Shown: positions 47,295-59,722 of the stretch, in pieces
Layout: each line of letters starts with the position of its first letter
Numbering within the stretch: position 1 is the first letter of the stretch
DNA from: Halocaridina rubra
Lineage: Eukaryota; Arthropoda; Malacostraca; Decapoda; Atyidae
Direction: 5' to 3'
Assembly (NCBI GenBank): GCA_037179515.1
Contig: JAXCGZ010004124.1
Location: 12,501-76,500 of the forward strand
DNA: 64,000 bases
The notes under the pieces: model-generated
Databases searched by the model: none
Told to the model about the DNA's origin: nothing
What the model saw: the letters and a program-made list of their open reading frames with translations, nothing else
Position numbers and translations under genes: made by a program

Positions 47295-47561
47295 GGGATG
47301 GGTTAGGTTAGGTTAGGTTGGGTTAGGTTAGGTTAGGTAAGGTTAGGTTAGGTAAGGTTAGGTTAGGTTGGGTTAGGTTAGGTTAGGTTAGGTTAGGTTA
47401 TGTTGGGTTGGGTTAGGTTAGGTTAGGTTAGGTTAGGTTGGGTTGGGTTAGGTTGGCTTGGGTTAGGTTGGGTTAGGTTAGGTTAGGTTAGGTTAGTTTG
47501 AGTTAGGTTAGTTTGGGTTAGGTTAGGTTAGGTTAGGTTAGGTTAGGTAGTTAGGTTAGCT
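47295..47561 (+). repeat. GGGATGGG marker and TTGGG-rich block, U4
   Basis: Marker followed by the standard TTGGG/TAAGG/TTGGC sequence. It is shorter than in U3 because one TTAGG between two TTGGG units near 47432 is missing. Confidence 0.9.
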
Positions 47562-49999
47562 TCACTAAAAATCCCTAGTAATCTCGAATAATCAATAAAA
47601 AATCCCTAAAAATCTCTAAAAATACCTAAAGATTACAAACAATTAATAAAAATTACAAAAAATCACTAAAAACTCAAGAAACCACTAAAAATCCATAAAA
47701 ATTCCCTAAAAAATACCTAAAAATCATTAAAAATCCTGAAATATCCCATACATTCCATTAAAAGTCCTAAAAATCCTTAAAAATCTCTAAAAATCCCTAC
47801 AAATCCCTAAAAATCTTTAAAATTTCCTAACCATTCAAAAAATATCTAAAACTCCATAAAAGAAAATCCATACAAATCTCTTAAAATCAATAAAAATAAC
47901 TAAAAATCCATGAAAAATCCAAAAAAAAACAAAAAAAAATTTAAAAATCCACGAAAAACACCAAAAATCAATAGAAATTAATATAAATATATAATAATCT
48001 AAAATCTCTATGAATCACTAAAATTCATTAAACCCTAAAACAATCTAAAAGTCCTTAAAAGTCCATACAAATCTCAAAAAATCTCTAAAAATCCCTAAAA
48101 CTCATTAAAAATCCCTATAAATCGCTAAACATTCTTAAAAATACATTAAAATTATTTTAAAAAAAAACACTAAAAATCTCTAAAAATCCCTAAAAATCTA
48201 AAATTTTAAAAAATCCTTAAAAAATCCAAAAAATTCATAAAAATTCAAAAAAATCCTTAAAAATCTCTAAAGAACCATAAAATTCCCCTGAAAAATCCCT
48301 ACAAATCAACAAATATTCCAAAAAATCCCCTAAAATCCATGAAAATTTATTAATAATACATAGAAATCCCTGAAAAAATCCATGAACATCTTCAAAAATT
48401 ACTTTAAGAATTTTAATGGATATTTAGGTATTTGCATGGAATTTTACAGATATTTGGTATTTTTTATGATTTTTTAGGGATATTAAGAATTTTTTGGAGA
48501 GATTTTTAGTTGTTTTTTTTTTGAAATTTTCAAGGATTTTTAATTTTTTAAGGATTTTTAGAAAAATTTAGAGATTTTTAAGGAGTTTTAGAGAATTTTA
48601 GGGATTATTAGTTGATTTTAGTGATTTTTAGAGATTTTGACAAATTTTTATAGATTTTTAAGGTTTTCTTGAGATTTTAAGGGATTTTTAGCAAATTTTA
48701 GGGATTTTTTGAGATTTTTAAAGAATTTTATGTATTTTTTTGGAATTTCTTTTAATTTTTGGTAATATCTAAAGATTTTTTTAGATATCTTTATGGAATT
48801 TTTCCAATTTTTATTTATTTGTAGGAATTTTAAGTAATTTTTAAAGATGTTTATGGATTTTTTTAGGGATTTCCATGGATTATTAATGATTTTTTTTGGA
48901 TTTTATGGGATTTTCAGGAATTTTAATTTATTTGTAGGGATTTTTCTTTGGAATTTTATGGAATTTTTGGGATTTTTAGAGATTTTTAAGGATTTTTTTT
49001 GAATATTTATGAATTTTTAGGAGTTTTTAAGGATTTTTTGAAAATTTTATGGGATTCTTAGAGATTTTTAGAGATTTTTTAAGATTTTTAATGGATTTTT
49101 ATGGATTTGCATGGATTTTTACAGATTTTTTGTATTTTTTATGAATTTTTAGGAATATTAAGGATTTTTTAGAGATTTTTTTTTAGAAATTTTTATTGGT
49201 TTTTATAAATTTTAAGGATTTTTAGAAAAATTTAGGAATTTTTCGTTATTTACAGGAATTTTTCAGGAGTTTTAGAAAATTTTAGGGATTATTAGTTCTA
49301 TTTAGCGATTTTTAGAGATTTTTACCATTTCTTTATAGGTCTTTAAGGATTTCTAGAGATTTTAAGGTATTTTTAGTGAATTTTAGGGATATTTAGAGAT
49401 TTTTAAAGATTTTTATGGATTTTGTTAGGAATTTCTATGCATTTTTTGGTAATATCTAATGATTTTTAGAGATTTTTATGGATTTTTTCGAATTTTAATT
49501 TATTTCTAGTGATTTTAAGTAATTTTTAAAGAAGTGTATGGATTTTTTAATGATTTCTATGGATTATTAATGAATTTTTATGGATTATTGGGGAATTTTA
49601 GGAATTTTTATTGATTTGTAGGGATTTTTCAGGGAAATTTTATGGATTTTTAGGGATTTTTATAGATTTTTAAAGAATTTTTTGAATTTTTCGGGATTTG
49701 TATCGATTTTTATGGATTTTAATGTTTTTTTTAACGATTTTTAGCTATTTATTGGGATTTTTAATGAGTTCTAGGGATTTTTTGAGATTTTTAGAGATTT
49801 TTATGGACTTTTAATGATTTTTAGATTTTCTTAGTATTTTAATGAATTTTAGTGATTTTTAGAGATCTTAGGATATTTATATATATATTATTATTAATTT
49901 CTATGTTTTTTTTGTGATTTTTAGAGATATTTAGATTTTTTGGATTTTTTTGGAATTTTCATGGATTTTTAGTTATTTTTATTGATCATAAGAGATTTT
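47562..49999. repeat. B block 4, AT-rich, intact without retroelement
   Basis: Same layout as B3: A-rich left half to about 48408, T-rich right half with inverted A-block core and arm. Variants ATCTTCAAAAATTAC (about 48388) and GCATGGAATTTTACAG (about 48435) are shared with B6. GATCTTAGGATATTT and TATATATATTATTATT near the right end are private. Confidence 0.9.
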
Positions 50000-51460
50000 A
50001 ACCTAACCTAACCTAACCTAACCTAACCTAACCTAACCTAACCTAACCTAACCTAACTTAACCTATTCTAACCTAACTTAACCTAACCTAACCTAACCTA
50101 ACCTAACCTAACTTAACCTAACCTAACCTAACCTAACCTAACTTAACCTAACCTAACCTAACCTAACCAAACCTAACCAAACCTAACCTAACCTAACCTA
50201 ACCTAACTTAACCTAACCTAACCTAACCTAACTTAACCTAACCTAACCTAACCTAACCTAACCTAACTTAACCTAACCTAACTTAACCTAACCTAACCTA
50301 ACCTAACCTAACCTAACTTAACCTAACCTAACCTAACCTAACCTAACTTAACCTAACCTAACCTAACCTAACCTAACCTAACTTAACCTAACCTAACTTA
50401 ACCTAACCTAACCTAACCTAACCTAACCAAACCTAACCTAACCTAACCTAACCTAACTTAACCTAACCTAACCTAACCTAACCTAACTTAACCTAACCTA
50501 ACCTAACCTAACCTAACCTAACTTAACCTAACTAAACCTAACCTAACCTAACTTAACCTAACCTAACCTGACCTAACCTAACCTAACCTAACCTAACTTA
50601 ACCTAACCTAACCTAACCTAACCTAACATAACTTAACCTAACCTAACCTAACCTAACCTAACTTAACCTAACCTAACATAACCTAACCTAACCTAACCTA
50701 ACTTAACCTATCCAAACCTAACATAACCTAACTTAACCTAACCTAACCAAACCTAACCTAACCTAACCTAACTTAACCTAACCTAACCTAACCTAACCTA
50801 ACTTAACCTAACCTAACCTAACCTAACCTAACCTAACTTAACCTAACCTAACCAAACCTAACCTAACCTAACCAAACCTAAACTAACCTAACTTAACCTA
50901 ACCTAACCTAGCTTAACCTAACCTAACCTAACCTAACCTAACTTAACCTAACCTAACCTAACCTAACTTAACCTAACTAAACCTAACCTAACCTAACTTA
51001 ACCTAACCTAACCTAACCTAACCTAACCTAACTTAACCTAACCTAACCTAACCTAACCTAACTTAACCTAACCTAACCTAACCTAACCTAACCTAACTTA
51101 ACCTAACCTAACCTAACCTACCTAACTTAACCTAACCTAACCTAACCTAACCTAACCTAACTTACACAACATAACATAACATAACCTAACCTAACCTAAC
51201 CTAACTTAACCTAACCTAACCTAACCTAACTTAACCTAACCTAACCTAACCTAACCTAACCTAACCTAACCTAACCTAACCTAACCTAACCAATCCTAAC
51301 CTAACCAACCTAACCTAACCTAACCTAACCCAACCCAACCTAACCCAACCTAACCTAACCTAACCTAACCTAACCTAACCCAACCTAACATAACCTAACC
51401 TAACCTAACCTAACCTATAACCTAACCTAACCTAGCCTAACCTAACCAAACCTAACCTAA
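50000..51460 (-). repeat. CCTAA array, unit U4
   Basis: AACCT pentamers with regular CTTAA almost to the end. The CCCAA-rich segment is short, only about 51325-51390. CTATAACCTAACCTAACCTAGCC is near 51415. The ACACAACATAACATAACATAACC run near 51165 resembles the one in V6 near 30656, linking the two unit families. Confidence 0.95.
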
Positions 51461-51515
51461 CCCCCCCTCCTAGCCTAACCTAACCTAACCTAACCTAACC
51501 TAACCTAGGTTAGGT
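51461..51515. repeat. C7TCC tract and CCTAGG divergence junction J5
   Basis: C7 then TCC and about 39 bp of CCTAA before the AACCTAGGTT dyad at about 51506/51507. Spacing is identical to J1 and J4. Confidence 0.95.
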
Positions 51516-52037
51516 TAGGTTAAGTTAGGTTAGGTTAGGTTAGGTTAGGTTAGGTTAGGTTAAGTTAGGTTAGGTTAGGTTAGGTTAGGTTAAGTTAGGT
51601 TAGGTTAGGTTAGGTTAGGTTAGGTTAGGTTAGGTTAAGTTAGTTTAGGTTAGGTTAGGTTAGGTTAGGTTAAGTTAGGTTAGGTTAGGTTAGGTTAGGT
51701 TAGGTTAGGTTAAGTTATGTTAGGTTAGGTTAGGTTAGGTTAGCTTAAGTTAGGTTAGGTTAGGTTTGGTTAGGTTAAGTTAGGTTAGGTTAGGTTAGGT
51801 TAGATTAGGTTAAGTTAGGTTAGGTTAGGTTAGGTTAGGTTAGGTTAGGTTAAGTTAGGTTAGGTTAAGTTAGGTTAGGTTAGGTTAAGTTAGGTTAGGT
51901 TAGGTTAGGTTAGGTTAGGTTAGGTTAGGTTAGGTTAGGTTAGGTTAGGTTAAGTTAGGTTAGGTTAGGTTAGGTTAGGTTAGGTTAGGTTAGGTTAGGT
52001 TAGGTTAGGTTAGGTTAAGTTAGGTTAGGTTAGGTTA
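51507..52037 (+). repeat. TTAGG array, unit U5
   Basis: Short TTAGG array with TTAAG. It does not carry the double-marker arrangement of U2, so the similarity between U2 and U5 begins only at the marker that follows. Confidence 0.94.
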
Positions 52038-52304
52038 GGGATGGGTTAGGTTAGGTTAGGTTGGGTTAGGTTAGGTTAGGTAAGGTTAGGTTAGGTAAGG
52101 TTAGGTTAGGTTAGGTTAGGTTAGGTTAGGTTATGTTGGGTTGTGTTAGGTTAGGTTAGGTTAGGTTAGGTTGGGTTAGGTTGGGTTGGGTTAGGTTGGC
52201 TTGGGTTAGGTTGGGTTAGGTTAGGTTAGGTTAGGTTAGTTTGAGTTAGGTTAGGTTGGGTTAGGTTAGGTTAGGTTAGGTTAGGTTAGGTAGTTAGGTT
52301 AGCT
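52038..52304 (+). repeat. GGGATGGG marker and TTGGG-rich block, U5
   Basis: Matches the second U2 block at an offset of about 17,206-17,220 bp, including TTGGGTTGTG. It lacks one TTGGG-containing stretch present in U2. Confidence 0.9.
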
Positions 52305-54907
52305 TCACTAAAAATCCCTAGTAATCTCGAATAATCAATAAAAAAATCCCTAAAAATCTCTAAAAATACCTAAAAATTACAAACAATTAATAAAAATTAC
52401 AAAAAATCACTAAAATCTCAAGAAACCACTAAAAATCCATAAAAATTCCCTAAAAAATACCTAAAAATCATTAAAAATCCTGAAATATCCCATACATTCC
52501 ATTAAAAGTCCTAAAAATCCTTAAAAATCTCTAAAAATCCCTACAAATCCCTAAAAATCTTTAAAAATTACTAACCATTCAAAAAATATCTAAAACTCCA
52601 TAAAAGAAAATCCATACAAATCTCTTAAAATCAATAAAAATAACTAAAAATCCATGAAAAATCCAAAAAAAACAAAGAGAAATATAAAAATCCACCAAAA
52701 ACACCAAAAATCAATAGAAATTAATATAAATATATAATAATCTAAAATCTCTATGAATCACTAAAATTCATTAAACCCTAAAACAATCTAAAAGTCCTTA
52801 AAAGTCCATACAAATCTCAAAAAATCTCTAAAAATCCCTAAAACTCATTAAAAATCCCTATAAATCGCTAAACATTCTTAAAAATACATTAAAATTATTT
52901 AAAAAAAAAACACTAAAAATCTCTAAAAATCCCTAAAAATCTCTAAAATTTTAAAAAATCCTTAAAAAATCCAAAAAATTCATAAAAATTCAAAAAAATC
53001 CTTAAAAATCTCTAAAGAACCATAAAATTCCCCTGAAAAATCCCTACAAATCAACAAATATTCCAAAAAATCCCCTAAAATCCATGAAAATTTATTAATA
53101 ATACATAGAAATCCCTGAAAAAATCCATGAACATCTTTAAAAATTACTTTAAGAATTTTAATGGATATTTAGGTATTTGCATGGATTTTTACAGATATTT
53201 GGTATTTTTTATGATTTTTTAGGGATATTAAGAATTTTTTGGAGAGATTTTTAGTTTTTTTTTTTTTTGAAATTTTCAAGGATTTTTAATTTTTTAAGGA
53301 TTTTTAGAAAAATTTAGAGATTTTTAAGGAGTTTTAGAGAATTTTAGGGATTATTAGTTGATTTTAGTGATTTTTAGAGATTTTGACAAATTTTTATAGA
53401 TTTTTAAGGTTTTCTAGAGATTTTAAGGGATTTTTAGCAAATTTTAGGGATTTTTTGAGATTTTTAAAGAATTTTATGTATTTTTTTGGAATTTCTTTTA
53501 ATTTTTGGTAATATCTAAAGATTTTTTTAGATATCTTTATGGAATTTTTCCAATTTTTATTTATTTGTAGGAATTTTAAGTAATTTTTAAAGATGTTTAT
53601 GGATTTTTTTAGGGATTTCCATGGATTATTAATGATTTTTTTTGGATTTTATGGGATTTTCAGGAATTTTAATTTATTTGTAGGGATTTTTCTTTGGAAT
53701 TTTATGGAATTTTTGGGATTTTTTGAGATTTTTAAGGAATTTTTTTGAATATTTATGAATTTTTAGGAGTTTTTAAGGATTTTTAGAAAATTTTATGGGA
53801 TTCTTAGAGATTTTTAGAGATTTTTTAAGATTTTTAATGGATTTTTAGGGATTTGCATGGATTTTTACAGATTTTTGGTATTTTTTATGAATTTTTAGGA
53901 ATATTAAGGATTTTTTAGAGATTTTTTTTTAGAAATTTTTATTGTTTTTTATAAATTTTAAGGATTTTTAGAAAAATTTAGGAATTTTTCGTTATTTACA
54001 GGGATTTTTCAGGAGTTTTAGAAAATTTTAGGGATTATTAGTTCAATTTAGCGATTTTTAGAGATTTTTACCATTTCTTTATAGGTCTTTAAGGATTTCT
54101 AGAGATTTTAAGGTATTTTTAGTGAATTTTAGGGATATTTAGAGATTTTTAAAGATTTTTATGGATTTTGTTAGGAATTTCTATGCATTTTTTGGTAATA
54201 TCTAATGATTTTTAGAGATTTTTATGGATTTTTTCGAATTTTAATTTATTTCTAGTGATTTTAAGTAATTTTTAAAGAAGTGTATGGATTTTTTAATGAT
54301 TTCTATGGATTATTAATGAATTTTTATGGATTATTGGGGAATTTTAGGAATTTTTATTGATTTGTAGGGATTTTTCAGGGAAATTTTATGGATTTTTAGG
54401 GATTTTTATAGATTTTTAAAGAATTTTTTGAATTTTTCGGGATTTGTAGGGATTTTTATGGATTTTAATGTTTTTTTTAACGATTTTTAGCGATTTATTG
54501 GGAATTTTAATGAGTTCTAGGGATTTTTTGAGATTTTTAGAGATTTCAATGGACTTTTAATGATTTTTAGATTTTCTTAGGATTTTAATGAATATTAGTG
54601 ATTTTTAGAGATTTTAGGATAAGGGTTGGCGTCAGGAAGGGCATCCGGCTGTAAAACCCTTTTGCCAAAACCCATGGATAGCAGTCGAGAGAATACCGAA
54701 GATGGCCAGGGCGTACCCCGCTCACGCGACGCACAGAGGAGCCCGACCTCTGTTGAAACTGGACGAGGGTTAGACGACTAGTGAAGAGATGCGACCCCAT
54801 ATGAAAATGGGAACGCATTTTGTGATTTTTAGAGATATTTAGATTTTTTGGAATTTTTAGGAATTTTTATGGATTTTTAGTTATTTTTATTGATCATAAG
54901 AGATTTT
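52305..54907. repeat. B block 5, AT-rich, with retroelement remnant
   Basis: Nearly identical to B2 along its whole length at a constant offset of 17,206 bp, including the remnant. The few differences are in homopolymers and single bases (the T-run near 53250; CCATTTCTTTATAGG at about 54070 where B2 has CCATTTTTTTATAGG). The closeness indicates a recent copy or conversion. Confidence 0.92.
54622..54817 (+). mobile_element. Non-LTR retroelement 3'-end-like remnant, copy 2
   Basis: Same 196-bp sequence as copy 1, with GTCAGGAAGGGCATCCGGC and the CCCAT/ATGGG mini-hairpin. The minus-strand frame across it translates identically in both copies, so I see no difference between them. The breakpoints with the AT repeat are also identical, so this is a duplicated copy of one insertion rather than a second event. 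Confidence 0.7.
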
Positions 54908-57900
54908 AACCTAACCTAACCTAACCTAACCTAACCTAACCTAACCTAACCTAACTTAACCTAACCTAACCTAACTAACCTAACTTAACCTAACCTAACC
55001 TAACCTAACCTAACTTAACTTAACCCAACCTAACCTAACCTAACCTAACTTAACCTAACCTAATCTAACCTAACCTAACCTAACCTAAAATAACCTAACC
55101 TAACTTAACCTAACCTAACCAAACCTAACCTAACTTAACCTAACCTAACCTAACCTAACCTAACTTAACCTAACCTAACCTAACCTAACCTAACCTAACT
55201 TAACCTAACCTAACCTAACCTAACCTAACCTAACTTAACCTAACCTAATCTAACCTAACTTAACCTAACCTAACCTAACCTAACCTAACTTAACCTAACC
55301 TAACCTAACCTAACCTAACTTAACCTAACCTAACCTAACCTAACCTAACCTAACTTAACCTAACTAAACCTAACCTAACCTAACTTTACCTAACCTAACC
55401 TAACCTAACCTAACCTAACTTAACCTAACCTAACCTAACCTAACTTAACCTAACCTAACCTAACCTAACCTAACCTAACCTAACTTAACCTAACCTAACC
55501 TAACTTAACCTAACCTAACCTAACCTTACCTAACTTAACCTAACCTAACCTAACCTAACCTAACTTAACCTAACCAAACCTAACCTAACCTAACCTAACT
55601 TAACCAAACCTAACCTAACCTAACCTAACCTAACTTAACCTAACCTAACCTAACCTAACTTAACCTAACCTTAACCTAACCTAACCTAACCTAACCTAAC
55701 CTAACCTAACCTAACCTAACCTAACCTAACCTAGCCAAACCTAACCTAACCTAACTTAACCTAACCTAACCTAACCTAACCTAACTTAACCTAACCTAAC
55801 CTAACCTAACCTAACCTAACTTAACCTAACCTAACTTAACCTAACCTAACCTAACTTAACTTAACCTAACCTAACCTAACCTAACCTAACCTAACTTAAC
55901 CTAACCTAACCTAACTTAACCTAACCTAACTTAACCTAACCTAACCTAACCTAACCTAACTTAACCTAACCAAACCTAACCTAACCTAACCTAACTTAAC
56001 CTAGCCTAACCTAACCTAACCTAACCTAACTTAACCTAACCTAACCTAACCTAACTTAACCTAACTTAACCTAACCTAACCTAACCTAACCTAACTTAAC
56101 CTAACCTAACCTAACCTAACCTAACCTAACCTAACTTAACCTAACCTAACCTAACCTAACCTAACCTAACTTAACCTAACTAAACCTAACCAAACCTAAC
56201 TTAACCTAACCTAACCTAACCAAACCTAACCTAAACTAACTTAACCTAACCCAACCTAACCCAACCTAACCTAACTTAACCTAACCTAACATAACCTAAC
56301 CTAACCTAACCTAACCTAACCTAACTTAACCTAACCTAACCTAACATAACCTAACTTAACCTAACCTAACCTAACCTAACCTAACTTAACCTAACCTAAC
56401 CTAACCTAACCTAACCTAACCTAACCTAACTTAACCTAACCTACCTAACCTAACTTAACTTAACCTAACCTAACCTAACCTAACTTAACCTAACCAAACC
56501 AAACCTAACCTAGCTTAACCTAACCTAACCAAACCTAACCTAACCTAACCTAACTTAACCTAACCTAACCTAACCTAACCTAACTTAACCTAACCTAACC
56601 TAACCTAACCTAACCAAACCTAACCTAACCTAACCTAACCGAACCTAACCTAACCTGACCTGACCTAACCTAACCTAACCCAACCTAACCCAACCCAACC
56701 CAACCTAACCTGACCAAACCTAACCTAACCTTACCTAACCTAACCTAACCTAACCAAACCTAACCTAACCTAACCTAACTTAACCTAACCTAACCTAACC
56801 TAACTTAGCTTGACCTAACCTAACCTAACTTAACCTAACCAAACCTAACCTAACCTAACCTAACTTAACCTAACCTAACTTAACCTAAGCTAACCTAATC
56901 TAACCTAACCTAACCTAACCTAACCTAACTTATCCTAACCTAACCTAACCTAACTTAACCTAACCTAATCTAACCTAACCTAACCTAACCTAACTTATCC
57001 TAACCTAACCTAACCTAACCTAACCTAACTTAACCTAACCTAACCTAACCTAACCCAACCCAATCTAACCTAACTTAACCCAACCTAACCCATCCTAACC
57101 TAACCTAACCTAACCTAACCTAACTTAACCTAACCTAACCTAACCTGACCTAACCCAACTTATCCTAACCTAACCTAACCTAACCTAACTTAACCTAACC
57201 TAACCCAACCTAACCTAATTTAACCTAACCTAACCTAACCCAACCCAACCTAACCTAACCTAACCTAACCTAACCTAACTCAACCTAACCTAACCTAACC
57301 TAACCTAACCCAACCAAACCTAACCTAACCTAACCTAGCCTAACCTAACCTAACCCAACCTAACCTAACCTAACGTAACCTAGCCCAACCTAACCTAACC
57401 TAACCTAACCAAACCTAACCTAACCTACCTAACCTAACCTAACCTAACCTAACCCAACCTAACCTAACCTAACCTAACCTAACCTAACCTAACCTAACCT
57501 AACCTAACCGAACCTAACCTAACCTGACCTGACCTAACCTAACCTAACCCAACCTAACCCAACCCAACCCAACCTAACCTAACCAAACCTAACCTAACCT
57601 TACCTAACCTAACCTAACCTAACCAAACCTAACCTAACCTAACCTAACTTAACCTAACCTAACCTAACCTAACTTAACTTGACCTAACCTAACCTAACTT
57701 AACCTAACCAAACCTAACCTAACCTAACCTAACTTAACCTAACCTAACTTAACCTAAGCTAACCTAATCTAACCTAACCTAACCTACCCTAACCTAACTT
57801 ATCCAAACCTAACCTAACCTAACTTAACCTAACCTAATCTAACCTAACCTAACCTAACCTAACTTATCCTAACCTAACCTAACCTAACCTAACATAACTT

Positions 57901-58613
57901 AACCTAACCTAACCTAACCTAACCCAACCCAATCTAACCTAACTTAACCCAACCTAACCCATCCTAACCTAACCTAACCTAACCTAACCTAACTTATCCT
58001 AACCTAACCTAACCTAACTTAACCTAACCTAATCTAACCTAACCTAACCTAACCTAACTTATCCTAACCTAACCTAACCTAACCTAACCTAACTTAACCT
58101 AACCTAACCTAACCTAACCCAACCCAATCTAACCTAACTTAACCCAACCTAACCCATCCTAACCTAACCTAACCTAACCTAACCTAACTTAACCTAACCT
58201 AACCTAACCTGACCTAACCCAACTTATCCTAACCTAACCTAACCTAACCTAACTTAACCTAACCTAACCCAACCTAACCTAATTTAACCTAACCTAACCT
58301 AACCCAACCCAACCTAACCTAACCTAACCTAACCTAACCTAACTCAACCTAACCTAACCTAACCTAACCTAACCCAACCAAACCTAACCTAACCTAACCT
58401 AGCCTAACCTAACCTAACCCAACCTAACCTAACCTAACGTAACCTAACCCAACCTAACCTAACCTAACCTAACCAAACCTAACCAAACCTACCTAACCTA
58501 ACCTAACCTAACCCAACCCAACCCAACCTAACCTAACCTAACCTAACCAAACCTAACCTAACCTAACCTATAACCTAACCTAACCTAGCCTAACCTAACC
58601 TAACCTAACCTAA
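54908..58613 (-). repeat. CCTAA array, unit U5
   Basis: AACCT pentamers that repeat the U2 array variant by variant. The offset drifts from 17,206 to 17,220 bp because of a few small indels (one is TAACCTTAACC near 55670; another is a short unit CCTACCTAACC near 56440). It includes the same 0.87-kb tandem duplication. Confidence 0.95.
56640..58510 (-). repeat. 0.87-kb tandem duplication inside the U5 CCTAA array
   Basis: AACCGAACC with CCTGACCTGACC at about 56639 and again at about 57508, and the nested 195-bp duplication carrying TAACCCATCC, exactly as in U2. The nested structure therefore predates the 17.2-kb duplication. Confidence 0.85.
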
Positions 58614-58660
58614 CCCCCCCTCCTAACCTAACCTAACCTAACCTAACCTAGGTTAGGTTA
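58614..58660. repeat. C7TCC tract and CCTAGG divergence junction J6
   Basis: C7, TCC, about 29 bp of CCTAA, then the AACCTAGGTT dyad at about 58649/58650. The 29-bp spacing is shared only with J3, its duplication partner. Confidence 0.95.
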
Positions 58661-59440
58661 GGTTAAGTTAGGTTAGGTTAGGTTAGGTTAGGTTGGGTTA
58701 GGTTAAGTTAGGTTAGGTTTGGTTAGGTTAAGTTAGGTTAGGTTAGGTTAGGTTAGGTTAAGTTAGGTTAGGTTAGGTTAGGTTAAGTTAGGTTAGGTTA
58801 GGTTAGGTTAGGTTAGGTTAAGTTAGGTTAGGTTAGGTTAGGTTAGGTTAGGTTAGGTTAAGTGAGGATAGGCTAGGCTAGGTTAGGTTAAGTTTGGTTA
58901 GGTTAGGTTTGGTTAGGTTAAGTTAGGTTAGGTTAGGTTAGGTTAGGTTAGGTTAAGTTAGGTTAGGTTAGGTTAGGTTAAGTTAGGTTAGGTTAGGTTA
59001 GGTTAGGTTAAGTTAGGTTAGGTTAGGTTAGGTTAGGTTAGGTAAGGTTAGGTTAAGTTAGGTTAGGTTAGGTTAGGTTAGGTTAGGTTAAGTTAGGTTA
59101 GGTTAGGTTAGGTTAGATTAGGTTAAGTTAGGTTAGGTTAGGTTAGGTTAGGTTAAGTTAGGTTAGGTTAAGTTAGGTTAGGTTAGGTTAGGTTAGGTTA
59201 AGTTAGGTTAGGTTAGGTTAGGTTAAGTTAGGTTAAGTTAGGTTTGGTTAGGTTAAGTTAGGTTATGTTAGTTTAGGTTAGGTTAGGTTAAGTTAGGTTA
59301 GGTTAGGTTAGGTTAGGTTAGGTTAGGTTAGGTTAAGTTAGGTTAGGTTAGGTTAGGTTAGGTTAGGTTAGGTTAGGTTAGGTTAAGTTAGGTTAGGTTA
59401 GGTTAGGTTAGGTTAAGTTAGGTTAGGTTAGGTTAGGTTA
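58651..59440 (+). repeat. TTAGG array, unit U6
   Basis: TTAGG with TTAAG, matching U3 by the AAGTGAGGATAGGCTAGGC and TTATGTTAGTTTAGG landmarks. It is about 15 bp longer through pentamer gains. Confidence 0.95.
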
Positions 59441-59722
59441 GGGATGGGTTAGGTTAGGTTAGGTTGGGTTAGGTTAGGTTAGGTAAGGTTAGGTTAGGTA
59501 AGGGTAGGTTAGGTTGGGTTAGATTAGGTTAGGTTAGGTTAGGTTAGGTTATGTTGGGTTGGGTTAGGTTAGGTTAGGTTAGGTTAGGTTGGGTTAGGTT
59601 GGGTTGGGCTAGGTTGGCTTGGGTTAGGTTGGGTTAGGTTAGGTTAGGTTAGGTTAGTTTGAGTTAGGTTAGGTTGGGTTAGGTTAGGTTAGGTTAGGTT
59701 AGGTTAGGTAGTTAGGTTAGCT
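59441..59722 (+). repeat. GGGATGGG marker and TTGGG-rich block, U6
   Basis: Marker and TTGGG-rich pentamers sharing TAAGGGTAGG and TTGGGCTAGG with U3, but without the U3 TTATGAATTGGG change. Confidence 0.9.
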